The position numbers and the translations under genes were made by a program. Shown here in pieces: positions 37,499-50,355 of a DNA stretch of 64,000 nt. The stretch's first letter is position 1. Every line of letters starts with the position of its first letter. The notes under the pieces were generated by a model, which was given only the letters and a program-made list of their open reading frames with translations, was not told the DNA's origin and did not search any database. Source of the DNA: Paragordius varius (Eukaryota > Nematomorpha); the NCBI GenBank assembly GCA_964247055.1, contig OZ176056.1, forward strand, positions 2,852,001-2,916,000, given 5' to 3'.

Positions 37499-38692
37499 AT
37501 GTTTTAACAAATATTATAACAGATTAAAACATATGACATGTGGTACTAACAATTTTTGCTAGTTCAACGCCGAAATTCGGGAAGATTTATTCAAAATATT
37601 TGTTAGAGAAAATTAATTTACTAAAATCTAGTATTTAAAATTCGCTAGCCGCAGAAATTTTTTGGAAAGCCGCATCGGCTCGCAAGCGTGTTAAACACCC
37701 CTCATTTAATCAGATCGTCTCAGTTTTAATAGATGGTCCGTGTTTATTATGGCAATTTCAACATAGCATTTATTATAAAGTATACGGAGAAAACTACTAT
37801 CTCGAAATTATTATCGTTATGATAAAGATAGACTTTGTATTTTAAAAACAAATGTAAATACAGACTGCATGAATTGTGTTTCAAGGCGTATGACTTCAAG
37901 AGTTGAGCAAGTATAAATGGTAAATTATAAGAATTAAATATTATTGGTTTCTTTTAATTATTTTCGAATCACCGCAATTTAAGTACCGCCGGCGCACATT
38001 GCAAAAAGCCATCCGCCAAGTTAACTAATTTAGAAAAGTGTATATAACTTATATTAAGTAGACTGCTATCATATTATCTGATTATTACGTATTTAAAAAT
38101 ATATAAAAAATAAATTAAATTTTTTATACTTTTTAAATATGGAAATATGTAAATGCAACTAAACTATCCCAATTTGAATCGAAGGACTGAAATGAATGTG
38201 TTGCATCCAAGTGTTAACTATACCAGGTTTATTTAAACAATATAATAAATACAATTGTTTTTTTATTTTTTTATATAATCAATATACACAAAACAAGCAA
38301 TCAATAGGTTATCTAATTTTATGTGTGAGAGGTCTAGTGCCAGCCTTTTTTTCGTAAAACATCCTAATCAAATCATAAAAATTTGTTATTATATACATTG
38401 AAAATAACATTAACTCAAATGATAGCTAAAAATATTTGGTATGGTAATTGAACTCTAAACACGAACTAATTAACAAGAAAAAAGTTAAGTATTCTTAGTA
38501 TTTAGATTGTTATATACCAAGGTGTAATAAAAAATTTATCATAAAAGGCAAGATAAAAATAATAACAAAATAATTTTTAGAGATACAAAATTGAACTGCC
38601 CTCATCATTTATTAGATTTCCTATTATATTTGTCAGTTATACCTCCCTTTAACAATTATAACTTGGAATTTTCTTTTTTTATTTCAATTGAT

Positions 38693-38762
38693 ATGACCAG
38701 CATTATGAAATATATTTGGATATTATTATGCTTTACATTGCTATATGGTCAATCAGTTACAG
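38693..38762 (+). CDS. Signal-peptide first exon, tandem copy 2
   Basis: Identical in protein to 36029-36098, with the same GTAATT donor and phase 1 end. It is the nearer of the two to the Ig exon at 44156. Having two promoters and first exons means transcripts could start at either, with the same protein start. Confidence 0.7.
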
Positions 38763-39627
38763 GTAATTAAATTTTTATGATATATTAGATCGGGTAACTG
38801 ATTCCTATACTATTTTATCTAATAAGTTAGTTTTTGAATGTATCATAATAATATAAAAGTTGAAATAATTTGACCATTTTATGGCTACATTCCTAAAAAA
38901 ATATTCATAAGGAAATAATCCAAATAATTGTTGTAAATTAAAATAAGTTTAAATATGATCCCTTTTACGACTACCCCTGTCGCCTATTCATTATACTAAA
39001 TTTGGTTGTTAGCGAAATTTTCGGGATGAGTTGGCCTAATTTCAAGCAAAAAAAATCAAGCCAATTTTTATCCATTAATACAATTTAGAGAAATTCGACA
39101 ACTTGTTTGGAATCGAATTACTGCAGCTTTTACAACATATTCTTTAATAGCGTTAAATTCTCATTATATTGATAATATAATGATTTATCAATATATATTA
39201 CAATTTCCTAGTTTTTTGCGTAAGATTATTTAGATAAATCTTACTTTGTTTAGACGTTGTTGATTTTGAGAATCAAATAAGTTGTTAAACACTATGGGAT
39301 AGTAATTAATTTATGATTGCCAACTTTGTGTTATTTTCCGATTCTCATTAACAATTGTCCAAATTCTTAAAAATATAAGAAATCTTTTGGAATATTGACA
39401 ACAGTTCTTCTTAAATGTCAATTTTTTTATCAAATAATATTGATATAAAATTTAAAATTAATCCTAAACTCAAATGTCTTTAATAGGCAACAAAATAATT
39501 ATTATTTAATCTTTTTGGTTCTATATATTTTTTTGAAAAAATGGGCTAGGAATAATTTGTAATATCTAACATTAACTCAATATAATATAAACCATGTTAT
39601 AAAAGCATGAGTCAAAACGGTTTAAAG

Positions 39628-41129
39628 CAAGAGTGTCCAACACATGGCCCTCCGAATGCGACCCTTCTAGACATTTTGTGCAACCACAAATTTGAAATAA
39701 GACTTTAAATAATTCGCAAAAATAGTGCTTTTTATGAAATAAATTTAGGAAGAATGATATTGTTGAATTATCTGCCACGGATGTGGTTAACTATATCCAC
39801 AACCGTTTTAATTACTAAATTGAGTTTATCTTTCACACGCGAAACCAAGTTTTGCTGATGAATAAAGCAGTGAAAGGATAAAATATTTTGCAAATTATTT
39901 TGGTTTTTCAAAAGAGGAATAAATATTTTATTTATTCCAATCATAGAGGGATAGCCATCTGTGCAGATCAAAACCAATTTTTCATAGAAATACCATTATT
40001 ATCGAAAAAAGTGTTATTTCGAGAAAATCACTTCCTTTCGTGGTATTATTCATTGGTAAAAATTTAAATATTTATTGTTGATTATGTTGTCGTTGCAAAA
40101 TCTTACGAAAAGCGTACATTGAGGTGTTGTACCAATATCAATGCTAGAATCAATAGCATTATTAAATTTGCAGTTTTTCAGAGCCAATAATGCATTTGAC
40201 ATATCTTCAATGCGTCGAGCACATGTTGCAGAAAGTTGAATTGTTTTAATATGCCTCATGATTTGATCTTCATATGGAATTTATCAAATGAAAAAGTGCA
40301 ACCATTTATTAGACATTCTTTTAGTTGGGAATCAGTAAACGGTTTCATATTTTTTCCTAAAATATAACAAATTTCATACGAAGCTAATTATACAACTTTT
40401 TCCTGGGAGAAAGCTATGGACATAATAGATTTTCTTTTCTGGTATAATTCCTTAATCTTTTAATATTTTTCGTTTTTCCTCATGATTTTCTGGTAATTTA
40501 TGAGAAAAATGGATTGTAAAATTCTTTCAATATTGTATTTTTTTATAATTATGTTGTCCTTACATATAAGGCAGGTAACAACATTTTTATTTTAAACGAC
40601 AAAGAATTTTTCTTCCCATTCTTTTTTAAAGGGCGATTTTTATCGAATAATTTACGTTTTTTAGCATTAGATGTCATCCTTTGAATTTTAAATATGATGT
40701 AAATTTTTTCAAAAAATAGAAATATAATTTGAACTACACTATAAAAAACAAATTGAAATTTAATGATGTTTATTAAAAATATTTTATGGGAGTTATAAAA
40801 AATGAGGCAGGATAGCTATGAAAAGATGTTTTGGGTGAAAGACTTGCTTAAATACAAAAAAGGAAAGCATTAAAAATTTCAAAATAGAAAAGAAAATATA
40901 CAGAAACAATGTGTGCCAAATTTTGGAAATTATTTAAATGTAGGGAAATTTTTCTACATTTCAAATTGGGTAAAAAATAAAAACTACCAAAAGAAAATAA
41001 ATTAAAATTAAAATAATCGAAAATTCGTTTATGGATTAGAAAAATAATGTAATCAATATGGTCATAGGGCAATTTTAAAGCACTCTTAGGGCCGCATGCG
41101 GCCCGCAGGCCGCGGTTTGAGGATCACTG
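39628..41129 (-). mobile_element. hAT element D (GTF2IRD2-like transposase), decayed
   Basis: The right end complement CAGTGATCCTCAAACC with GCCGCATGCGGCC subterminal motifs and the left end CAAGAGTGTCCAACACATGG mark the element. Minus-strand pieces match the transposase group of element C: TCARRIEDMSNALLALK and DSSIDIGTTPQCTLFVRF at 40259-40050, then DGYPSMIGINKIFIPLLKNQ and FHCFIHQQNLVSRV at 39960-39800. Many interruptions make it inactive. It lies in the large first intron of the Ig/FN3 gene. Confidence 0.75.
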
Positions 41130-41553
41130 TCTTAAGCTTTTCATCATGTATCAAAAAATAAACATATTGCTATAAATTTGCATTCATTGTAAATTTTAGA
41201 ACGGAAAAAATTAGGACTTTCAAACCACTAAAATTTTAATTTTTATAAAAATATTGTTTGGATTGTTATATGTAATAATATATCTTGATATTTTTGGAAT
41301 GAAGCATTTTTTCGCCAAAAATTTTATTTATCATGTGTGCAAATTTCCACCATTTTATTAAGGTTTTACCACAAATTGATGATTTAATCACATGCAATTA
41401 AAACCAAAAGCACCATGATAATATTGATCTATTTTCCTTTCTTAATGTATCTTTTAACAGGATATTTTTGTAACCTAGGAAATTTATTTTGTGCAAAACT
41501 AATGTAATTATTTTGTACCAAAAAAAAATTAAATGGCCTATTTAATTATACAG

Positions 41554-41586
41554 ATGAACCTGTGAGCGGATCTGGAATTTTTCCAG
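41554..41586 (+). pseudogene. Possible decayed Ser-Gly mini-exon
   Basis: After an acceptor TTATACAG the phase-1 frame reads (D)EPVSGSGIFP, like the SGSG mini-exons at 5682 and 63526. However, it ends CCAGTAAAT with a single G where the family has G before GT, so the exon would leave in the wrong phase. Either it has lost a base and is dead, or the likeness is chance. Confidence 0.3.
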
Positions 41587-41639
41587 TAAATAAAGATATG
41601 GCTATTATTCAATTCTTTTATTATTATAATAGGATAAAC

Positions 41640-42060
41640 TATTTTTATATTCCCGTTACTTCAAGGCGGTTTTGCTGAAAATTATATATAAAATTTTTTC
41701 AACTATAAAAGCGGCATCACTTATAATAAAATTTTAAATTATCAAATTTTTTTAAACCTACGCTATGACGAAAGGTTAAATTAGGATTAAAAATTGAAAG
41801 TTTTTCTTATAAAATCATGTTTTTAGTTTCCTTTAAACATACTCTGTGGCTGGGGTCGGCACGGTCCAATGTAAGCCCTTGCGCGGACAAATAATCTATA
41901 AAATTTTAAAATAAAAATTTAGAGCCTTCATTTGCTATTATTTATTTATCTATCGTCATACTAACTTGTAAAAATAAAACAGTTTTTAAAAAATAAGTCA
42001 TCATCGGACTTTCACTTAATATAAGAATTTAAAGCCAAACAGTTATCAGAAAATTTGTTT
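41640..42060 (+). repeat. Duplicated intron block, copy without the FN3 exon
   Basis: Matches 45140-45782 plus 50356-50500, including a distinctive GGGGTCGGCACGGTCC (about 41855 and 45703). Where the other copy contains the FN3-like exon 45291-45542, this copy jumps directly from the CTATGACGAAA motif to the AAATTAGGATTAAAAATT motif. It also supplies the empty site for the Gypsy element at 45783. Confidence 0.7.
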
Positions 42061-42069
42061 AATTATGTT

Positions 42070-42108
42070 TATATATATATTATATATATATATATATACA
42101 TATATATA
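42070..42108. repeat. (TA)n microsatellite
   Basis: A run of TA dinucleotides with small interruptions, just after the duplicated intron block. Confidence 0.8.
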
Positions 42109-42687
42109 GATCTAGTACCTTCTAGCGGTGATGTTTCTTCCAGATCAATCGACGGTATTATAAATTAAATTAACATATAAACTGAATATATCTCTTCTTA
42201 ATCTTTTAATTGGTTTTCAATGCCAGACCAATTTTTTTTATTTAATAACCGGTGGTATTGTATTAAAATTAAAACACGTGTATTTCAATTTTTTGAAAAA
42301 AAATGATTATATATGAAAATAATTATTTTACACATATAGAACATGTTTGATTTTACTTGAAAATTTATAGGAATTAAGATAACTTATTTGTAAAATATAA
42401 AAATACATCAATTATATTTTTCCTTATCAGAAAAAAATTAAATTGTGAAAAAATTTTTAAACTGCAATTATCGCCTTTTAAAATTTTTTTCCGCATATTT
42501 TTCAAAATGACTAATATTTAATTCTAACTATAATTTATGATAAAAATTTGATCCCTTAAATCAAATTAAAATAAGCACTCAGTTTCAGAAGCATAAATTA
42601 ATATAATTCAATTCTACACCTAAATATTAAGTTTTATCAAACAATTATATCAGGTCCTGAACTAAAACGTTTCCCATTAAGATGTAA

Positions 42688-43407
42688 TCTATATTTTTAT
42701 AAAAATGGAAAAGGCTGGCTTTGTGATCTGGTACAGGAAAACCAGTAGACTAAATATCCAAATATCGAAAAAATATAATCATTAATAAATGTCCCGACAA
42801 TAGCTTCGCCCTTTTTTTGAAATAGGCCCCCAGTTCGGGCCCACCCCGTATGAAAAACGGGTTTTTTTTAAAAACAGAAGTCCACAAAATCGTGTTTTTG
42901 AGACAATTTTCCGGAGAACGTGTTGGACCATTCAATTTCAAATATGATTTTTGTTTACTTATTTTCGATTGCGCTGAACATAGTCGAGTCACTTTTTTGA
43001 TTTAGGCCCTCTTTTTACCCGCTCCCCCCGTAAAATGCCATTTTTTTCAAAAAACAAAGTCCACAAAAATAATTTTTTAAATCGATTTTTCGCCCTAGGT
43101 ATGAGACCGTAAAAATTCAATAAAGATTCCACGTATTCCCTGTTAAAAGGCAAAATTTTTAGTCCACCGTTTATTTGATGATAGCTGCTGAGTAAGGAGT
43201 ACCTATCATATGTATAGCATGTTAAAAGATATATGGATATTAATACATTATTTATGGTAATCTATATATTTATAAAAATGGAAAATGCTGGCTTTGTGAT
43301 CTACAGGAAAAACGGTAGACCCATTCAAATCCAAACTTCAAACCCCCCCTCCCCCAGAAGTCCGAAGGACTTCCTCGGGCTGCGTAGCAGCACGAGATTC
43401 ACGCTAG
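42688..43407 (+). mobile_element. Non-autonomous Helitron, plus orientation
   Basis: Starts TCTATATTTTTATAAA after A and ends with hairpin GCTGCGTAGCAGC, ACGAGATTCACG, then CTAG (43404-43407) before T. It has one copy of the 510-bp unit instead of two. A second 5' end begins at 43261, giving a 147-bp short copy at the 3' side. Same family as 3036-4263. The minus-strand open frame 42750-42992 is part of the repeat. Confidence 0.75.
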
Positions 43408-44155
43408 TATAAAATAAAAATAACCACATTTTTCCCTAATAGCATAATTGAATTCCGCGTATAAACCGTAAATCTATTTTTACAATTGCATCATGTTATA
43501 ATAAAAAGACATTAGGTTTAATGCATATTTTTTTAATATACTAACAAAAATTTTATATTTTTAATTAAACAGGAATTTGAGTTACTAAAACATATTTTGC
43601 TAAAATTGACGTGTTTTATATCAACTACATTCATTCAATCTGTATTTGTCTAATGGGTACTAAACGTGAAATTATCAAATAAATGGGCGGTTTCTTACCA
43701 ACTTGTATTGTGAGGATTCGACACTATAAAAATTAATTTCTTATATCGAATTGGCCGTGGGAAAATATTTTCTAATAAATGAGAAAGGCTGGATTTATAT
43801 GCATATATGTTTTTGAAACTATTTATCCAATTTACCAAAAGATTGAATTATGTTTTCAAGGTATTGCAAAATTTTTTTTTAACATATCATGACATAATTA
43901 TGGCAAAAATATAGGGTGTTACAGATCCCTCAGATTAGTAAAAATATTTAATATGGTTAGTTGTCGTTTTTTATCAATCACTATCTAACCAATTTTGATA
44001 GCTATGATAGTTATATATGTAATATTTAAGATGCTCCATGATATACCTTTGCAAATCTGTTAAAATGTATATTAACTTAGTTCCAAATATCTTTCTTTTA
44101 AGAAACAATAATTTTTTAATGCGAATGAAAAATGACCTCTTTTGTCAAATTATAG

Positions 44156-44413
44156 ATAATATCTTTAAAGAAAAGTCAAAAAATCAGATATTAAATATTG
44201 GGGAATCTTTAAGTATATGGGTCGAGCTAGTGGAAAACTTTTCTAATTTTAATAAAAGTCAATGGAAATTGAATGGTAAAGAAATCACGACAGGTTATAG
44301 ACAAGATTCAAAAACTTATACTTACACAAAAGACATGATCAACTTAACAGATGGAGGAAATTATACCTTTAGCATTGGTTCAAAATCAATAAATATCTCA
44401 GTGAGAATCATTG
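44156..44413 (+). CDS. Ig-like domain exon 1
   Basis: 258 nt, acceptor AATTATAG, donor GTAAAT, phase 1-1, 86 residues. Ig features: ESLSIWVEL (B strand), then NKSQWKLNGKEI with the core Trp, and INLTDGGNYTFSIG, the D-x-G-x-Y corner. The usual disulfide cysteines are absent: the F-strand position after Y-x is Phe. Four N-x-S/T sites. About 35-40% of residues match the Ig exon at 50588 by eye. The upstream in-frame ATG codons lie in intron sequence. Confidence 0.75.
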
Positions 44414-44498
44414 GTAAATAATGTTAATATATATTAAGTTGTAGTTTTTGATATATAAATATATATTTTTTATAATAAGATACATTTTTTTTATTTAG

Positions 44499-44717
44499 AA
44501 CCAGTACCAATTACTTATGGCAATAATCAAGTTAAAATTAATTTTTCTCGAGTCATACAAAAAAATCAATTGTACAATGTTACTACATATCAAGACTATT
44601 ATATAAATCATACCACAAAGAGTTTCTCAGAACTAAGCCCTTACATACATCATTTACCATTTGACACTATATGCATTTCAAATTTGATAGAAGAATACTG
44701 TTTTGATGTATATCCAG
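44499..44717 (+). CDS. FN3-like domain exon (two-cysteine type)
   Basis: 219 nt, acceptor TTATTTAG, donor GTTATA, phase 1-1. Encodes (E)PVPITYGNNQVKINFSRV, then LYNVTTYQDYYINHTTK and DTICISNLIEEYCFDVYP. Two cysteines (C-I-S...EEYC) match those in the exon at 55249, suggesting a local disulfide in the F-G hairpin. It is separated from the Ig exon by an 85-base intron. Confidence 0.65.
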
Positions 44718-45290
44718 GTTATATAATTTTAATTTAATAATATATATACAGCGTCCTAAAAATTTATTGATGAAAAATTTATATTCTGATTTGGAAAATT
44801 TAGAATAGAGTGATATTTTTCATTCTGGTTTTAAAGAGTGATATAAGGAAGTTTTTGGTCAATGCTAAATGCCTTATGCCAAAAAATACTAAAATATGTC
44901 AAAAACAGATGAAAGCAAAACAAAAATTTTAAAAATTATTTGTGGGCTCCACCAAATTTTTTCGCTATTCTAAAATGGGCTACTATTAAAATAAATACAA
45001 AAATGCTGAGATTGCGAGATAAAATGATAATATGCTAAAAATTTAAAAAAAAATAAAAAATTATTTTTCAAAGAAATTAGATATTTTTGATAATATCTTA
45101 AGCTTTTATAATGTTCCCTATCAAAAAATAATTTTGCTAGAAATTGAATTTTTAACCAGCGCCATCACTTATAATAAAATTTTATATCAAAATTTTTAAA
45201 CCTACACTATGACGAAACATATTATTTGGAACAATTTACAAAATATAAAAAATTAATTAATACTTTAAGAGGTTAATTTATTTCATGTAG

Positions 45291-45542
45291 AAAATTATAA
45301 AGTCTCTAATTTGAAATATGAATATCTACCTGATTTGGATATAAAATTGATTTGGTCAACTTACAGCCCAAAAGTGAAAATATATGATGGATATAATTGT
45401 GAGAATTTTATAAACGAAACATCCGAGCACGCATACATTATAAAATACGCAACTATTAGCAAGAAAAATCAAACTTATTGTTTACAAACTGTGAATCAAA
45501 GCGAAAATTTGTTTGAAAGGATAGCCGTAACAATACCAACAA
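45291..45542 (+). CDS. FN3-like domain exon (ENC...C type)
   Basis: 252 nt, acceptor CATGTAG, donor GTATTA, phase 1-1, encoding 84 residues. DIKLIWSTYSPKVKIYDGYN, CENFINETSE and QTYCLQTVNQSEN resemble the variable exons at 1096 and 58718 (ENCENW, KICI, terminal PT). It sits inside an intron block duplicated at 41640-42060, where the exon is absent. Without splicing the frame stops a few codons further on. Confidence 0.65.
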
Positions 45543-45782
45543 GTATTATTTAGTTATAATTGTGAGACAATCAAAAGATGTAAAAAATAGATTTTATATT
45601 ACCATAAAACTTGTTTTGCAAACTTCCGTCAAATTAGGATTAAAAATTCAAATTTTTTCTTATAAAATCATGTTTTTAGCTTTTAAACATATTCTGCGGC
45701 TGGGGTCGGCACGGTCCAATGTAAGCCCTTACGCGGACAATATCTATAAAAATTTAAAAAAAAAGTTAAGAGCCTTCATATA

Positions 45783-46109
45783 TGTTATGTATAATAACTT
45801 AATTGTTTTTGTTAACTTAACTCAATTGATCTTATTTTAGTTACCTTATGAAAATATAATATCCTTACCTTTGTGCATAATACACCTTTGTACTTGTTAC
45901 GCTAAAAATGTATATTATCTTGGTTGTGAATGCTTTTACCTAAATACTGTAATATTGAGCCTTATGCAAATATATAACTTGTGAATGCTTTCATCTAAAT
46001 ATTGAAATATTTAACCTTATGCAAAAATGCAACCTCGCTCTTAAACTATATATAATGGAACATAGTTTTTTATGATATAAAATAAATTCCTTTTTTTTCG
46101 CTTATTACA
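45783..46109 (+). repeat. Left LTR of the Ty3/Gypsy element
   Basis: 327 bp, TG...CA ends. It contains an internal repeated segment (GTGAATGCTTT occurs twice) that the right LTR has once, which explains most of the length difference. Confidence 0.85.
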
Positions 46110-49100
46110 TTTGGCGCGGTCGATTTTTTATTGTATTACGTTGTATTCATTATTATGGAAAAAATAAGTATTGAAAGTTATAAAATCAATAATAATTTTA
46201 CGGAATATATTAAATATTTACGAAGAAATTTAGTAATTAAAGGAATACAGGATAATAATGAAAATATTAAAGCCATCTTTCTTGCCCAATCCGGTATTGA
46301 TAACATTTCTAAAATGGAACAATTCTTTTACCCCGTTAATATTGAAAACATATCTTGGGAGGAGATTTATGAAGCTGGGGTGAATATTTCAGCCAACCAA
46401 AAATACTTTTTTATCCCGATTCGATTTTTTTAGAGCGGAACGATTAGCGGGTGAAGGATTCTTGGAATTTTTTATAAGACTCAAAAATATGGCCGCTGCA
46501 TGCGAATTCAAAGTAAACGTTGACGAATTAATACGGGACGTGTTTATATGTGGGTTTAACGAGAAAAAACTAGAGACTGAACTGCTGAACAGGTACCCAA
46601 AGGCATTAGACAACGACATACCAGTGGGATTAAATAAGGTTCTAAATTTGGCATTAGCGTATGAAAATTATCACCTTGAAGTGAACTCAGTGAGAGCAAT
46701 ATATAATAATAAAAGTATTAATAATGGTAATAATAATGGTAATACTAATGGTAATAATAATGAAACTTTTAATGATGGTAATATTAATAATAATGAAATA
46801 TATATGGTAAGACGCAAACCTGTCGTAAAATCGTGTTTTAAATGCGGTCGCGCCCACAAATACGGATGCTGCCCAGCGTTTGGGATGGTATGTTTCAAAT
46901 GTCAGGGTAGAAATCATTTCGGAAGCCAATGCCAAAACAAATATGCTGGCAATAACAGGTATGTGAATAATATCGTAAATAAACCTAAAATAAATGTAAA
47001 AATAAACTCAACCCACGTCGAAATGTTATTCGACACGGGGGCGGACATATCTTTAATAAATTTTAGCACGTGGGTTAAAATAGGAAAGCCTAAAATAAAA
47101 CCCATTTATTTTAACATAAACACTTATGATAATAATCCTTTACACATAATAGGAGAGACAACTGTAACTCTTGAATTAATAAAATAAAAAAGATAACAAA
47201 ATGCTTTATAACGAAGAGACATCTTCCTCTAATATTTGGCATGGATTGGATCCAGCTATTCAATATCTCATTGCCTAACGAATTATATATTAATAAATTA
47301 TATCACACAAATGATATTTACAAATATTTAAGTCTTTATTTGATAACAAATTGGGTTGTTGGAAAGGGGAACCCATAAAGATATTTTTAGAAAACAATAG
47401 TAGGGGACGGGTATTTCCGGCTAGAAGGGTTCCCTTGGCCTTACAAGAGAAATTAAGTGAAGAGATTAAAAGGCTAGTATCCTTAAAAATTATTGAACCA
47501 GTAGACCCCAAGCAGTTTAAAATTTGTTGGTCCAGTCCTATAGTAAACGTATTAAAGTCAAATAATGAATTAAGAATATGCGCAGATTTTAAAGTGTCCA
47601 TAAACAAATACATTAAAACACCTCAATATATAATACTCACATTTGATGATTTGATTTCCAAAATTTCACATGGTAAGACGTTTTCAACATTAGATTAAAA
47701 AGATGCTTATCTTCAGATTCCAGTGCATCCGGAATTTCAAAATCTTCTCACAATATCCACATCTCTTGGGTTTTTTAAAGATACTAGGCTCCCTTTTGGT
47801 CTGTCGTGCGCACCTAGTTTTTTCCAACAAATCATGGATGAGCTATTAGGAGATTGTAAGGGAACAGCGGTCTATTTAGTGTAATTGTTACGGGGGAAAC
47901 GGATGAGGAGCATTATAGAAACCTAACACAAGTATTTGAAAGATTAGAACGAATGGGTCTTAAATTAAAAAAAGATAAAATAATGCTTTTTCAAAAGGAA
48001 GTAGAATATTTGGGGTTTACTATATCAGAAAAAAGTATAAAACCAGCGAGCAGTAAGATTAAAGCCATTCGCAAGTGTCCAGCCCCTAAAGATAAAACAA
48101 GTCTTCGTGCGTTTTTGGGCCTTTTAAACTTTCATTCACGATTTATACCTTCTCTAAATACAATTGTTAACGAACTCCATCAGCTACTGGTTCCAAAAAA
48201 AATGGTGTTGGACCGAGGTACACCAAAATATTTTTGAACGAAGTTATTAATAGGGCATAACAGCCGCCTCTTCCCTTTTAACCCCAGACTTCCCCTTATT
48301 CTAGAAACGGATGCATCTGGGGAGGGGTTTGGGGCCATTTTGTCGCATAGAACGTCGGAAGGTAAACGACCCATTGCATATTTTTCAAAATGTTCCCCGG
48401 CAGAGAAAAATTATTCGGTTATAGAAAAAGAGGCAAAAGCCATTGTATTGGCCCTAGAGATATTTAAACATTTTTATATGGTAGAAAATTTGAGATTAGA
48501 ACAGATCATAAACCTCTTATCAAATTATTCGGGCAGCAACGTGTATTAAGCGAGCTAAACAATAGTAAATTACTAAGATGGATTTCAAAAACATCCATTT
48601 TCGACTTCAACATAATGTACTACCCAGGAACCGAAAATCTAGCAGATTCACTATCAAGACTACCAACTGAGATAACTGAAGAGTGTGACAATGACGAGGA
48701 TATAGCGCAGGAGGTCCGGTTGCAATGGTGTCAGGAGTTAAACTTAAACAAGGAGAGGGTGCATAAGGAAACTATGAGCGATGAGACGTGTAAACAGATT
48801 AAAGCAGCACGAAAGACTAATGATTGGTCTCATCCGGGGGTGCAGTCCTATAAACCACTGAGGAATGATATCGAAGAATCATACGGCCTTCTATATTTAG
48901 GTGACCGCCTTATTGTGCCTCAAAGCATGAGGGTTGATGTTCTTAACTATCTTCATAAAGGTCACCCAGGTATACAGTCCATGAAAGCGTTAGGTAAGAG
49001 TGGTGTGTTTTGGCCGAAATTGAACCAGGATATCGAAAAATGGGTGCAAGGCTGCTCAAATTGTCAAAAGTCACGGTTTAACATTGCAGTAAGCCCGACG

Positions 49101-50097
49101 TATAAATGGAATCCGAACACCACCGTTTGGGAGCGATTGCATCTCGATATAGCGGGGCCCGTAGAGAACCTTTCTGGGTCATACTTATAGATCACTGCAC
49201 CCATTAGGTGGAAGTAGCACAGCTTAAAACAGTGAACTCGATCAGTATTTTGAAAGTTTTAGAAGGTTGGTTTGCACGATATGGCACCCCAGATGTGATC
49301 GTAACTGATAATGCGTCGTATTTTAAGTCCGGTGATTTTGAAAGAATATTAAGTTCCTCTAATATCAAGCATGTAACCTCTGCGCCATACCACCCTCGGA
49401 CAAATGGTTTAGTGGAAAGTGTCATTCAAACATTGAAAACGCACTATTATATGTGTTCTGAAGTAGCAGATACAGAACGCCGGTTAAACCAGGTACTGTG
49501 GGCTTACAGATCAGCACATCACAATGGTATAAATGAGACACCCGTACGACTATTCCTAAAACGAAATATACCGACACCGCTGTCCTGGATGAAAGGCAAA
49601 CCAAAGGATTATATCGATGGTACCTCAGATAATATACGTGAGTTCGTTCCAGGTGAGAAAGTGTTTATAAAAAATGAGTTGGAAGCCGGTTGGCGAGAGG
49701 GAAAAATTGTAGAGCGGACTGGATTATTGTCCTACAATATCGAAGATAGAGGGAGGGTTTTACGAAAGCATACGGATCAATTAAGAAGGCGAAAAGAGGT
49801 CCCGATGAACTTAAGCTAGACGACCCGAAAGAATTAGAATCGGAACAACAGAATAATAATGATAATATTATAGCCACCCCATTGCATGGTCCTCCTATTG
49901 ATGACAATATTAATAATGATGATACCAATCCTTCCCCGGATATTTGTCAAGATTTCCACAATAATCAGCAAAGTCCCAACGGCGATAAGATTGCAGAACC
50001 CCCAAGCCTCGAAGTACCAGTGGAGAGACGCTATCCTACCAGTAGCCGAAAAGCCCCTGACAGATACACAAATCACTTTTAAATTAGATAGGAGATA

Positions 50098-50355
50098 TGT
50101 TATGTATAATAACTTAATTGTTTTTGTTAACTTAACTCAATCGTATTTTAGTTACCTTATGAAAATATAATATCCTTACCTTTGTGCATAATACACCTTT
50201 GTATACGCTAAAAATGTATATTATCTTGGTTGTGAATGCTTTCATCTAAATATTGAAATATTTAACCTTATGCAAAAATGCAACCTCGCTCTTAAACTAT
50301 ATATAATGGAACATAGTTTTTTATGATATAAAATTCCTTTTTTTCGCTTATTACA
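50098..50355 (+). repeat. Right LTR of the Ty3/Gypsy element
   Basis: 258 bp, the same ends as the left LTR, followed by ATATA, the target duplication. Confidence 0.85.

Larger units (their letters stand above)
36701..39364 (+). repeat. Tandem duplication, unit 2 (2664 bp)
   Basis: Repeats 34089-36700 in direct orientation. It includes a third LTR copy (37241-37498), the MITE right end and a second signal-peptide exon (38693-38762). It is longer by about 52 bases near 37160. Confidence 0.9.
45783..50355 (+). mobile_element. Ty3/Gypsy LTR retrotransposon, nearly full length, broken (fossil)
   Basis: The LTRs begin TGTTATGTATAATAA and end CGCTTATTACA (left 45783-46109, right 50098-50355). The flanks carry the 5-bp duplication ATATA. 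The copy of the same intron at 41640-42060 shows the empty site. In order: TTTGGCGCGGTCG after the left LTR; a Gag region with an Asn-rich stretch and two CCHC-type zinc knuckles (about 46840-46930); a protease with DTGAD (about 47035); reverse transcriptase and RNase H regions (about 47350-48600); an integrase with an H-H-C-C zinc finger (about 48950-49065), a catalytic core and a C-terminal tail (to about 50080). The order RT-RNase H-integrase is Ty3/Gypsy. The coding region has roughly six or more breaks, so it is dead. The similar LTRs suggest a fairly young insertion. Confidence 0.9.

Noticed and set aside
44038-44155. Start of the Ig open frame at 44038 as a separate small gene
   Set aside because: The segment before 44156 is intron-like, and the phase-1 acceptor matches the signal-peptide exon.
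45562-45840. Open frame overlapping the duplicated intron block and left LTR
   Set aside because: It crosses into the LTR and has no splice or domain support.
46671-46935. Minus-strand frames in the Gypsy Gag region
   Set aside because: They are shadows of the Asn-rich plus-strand coding region.
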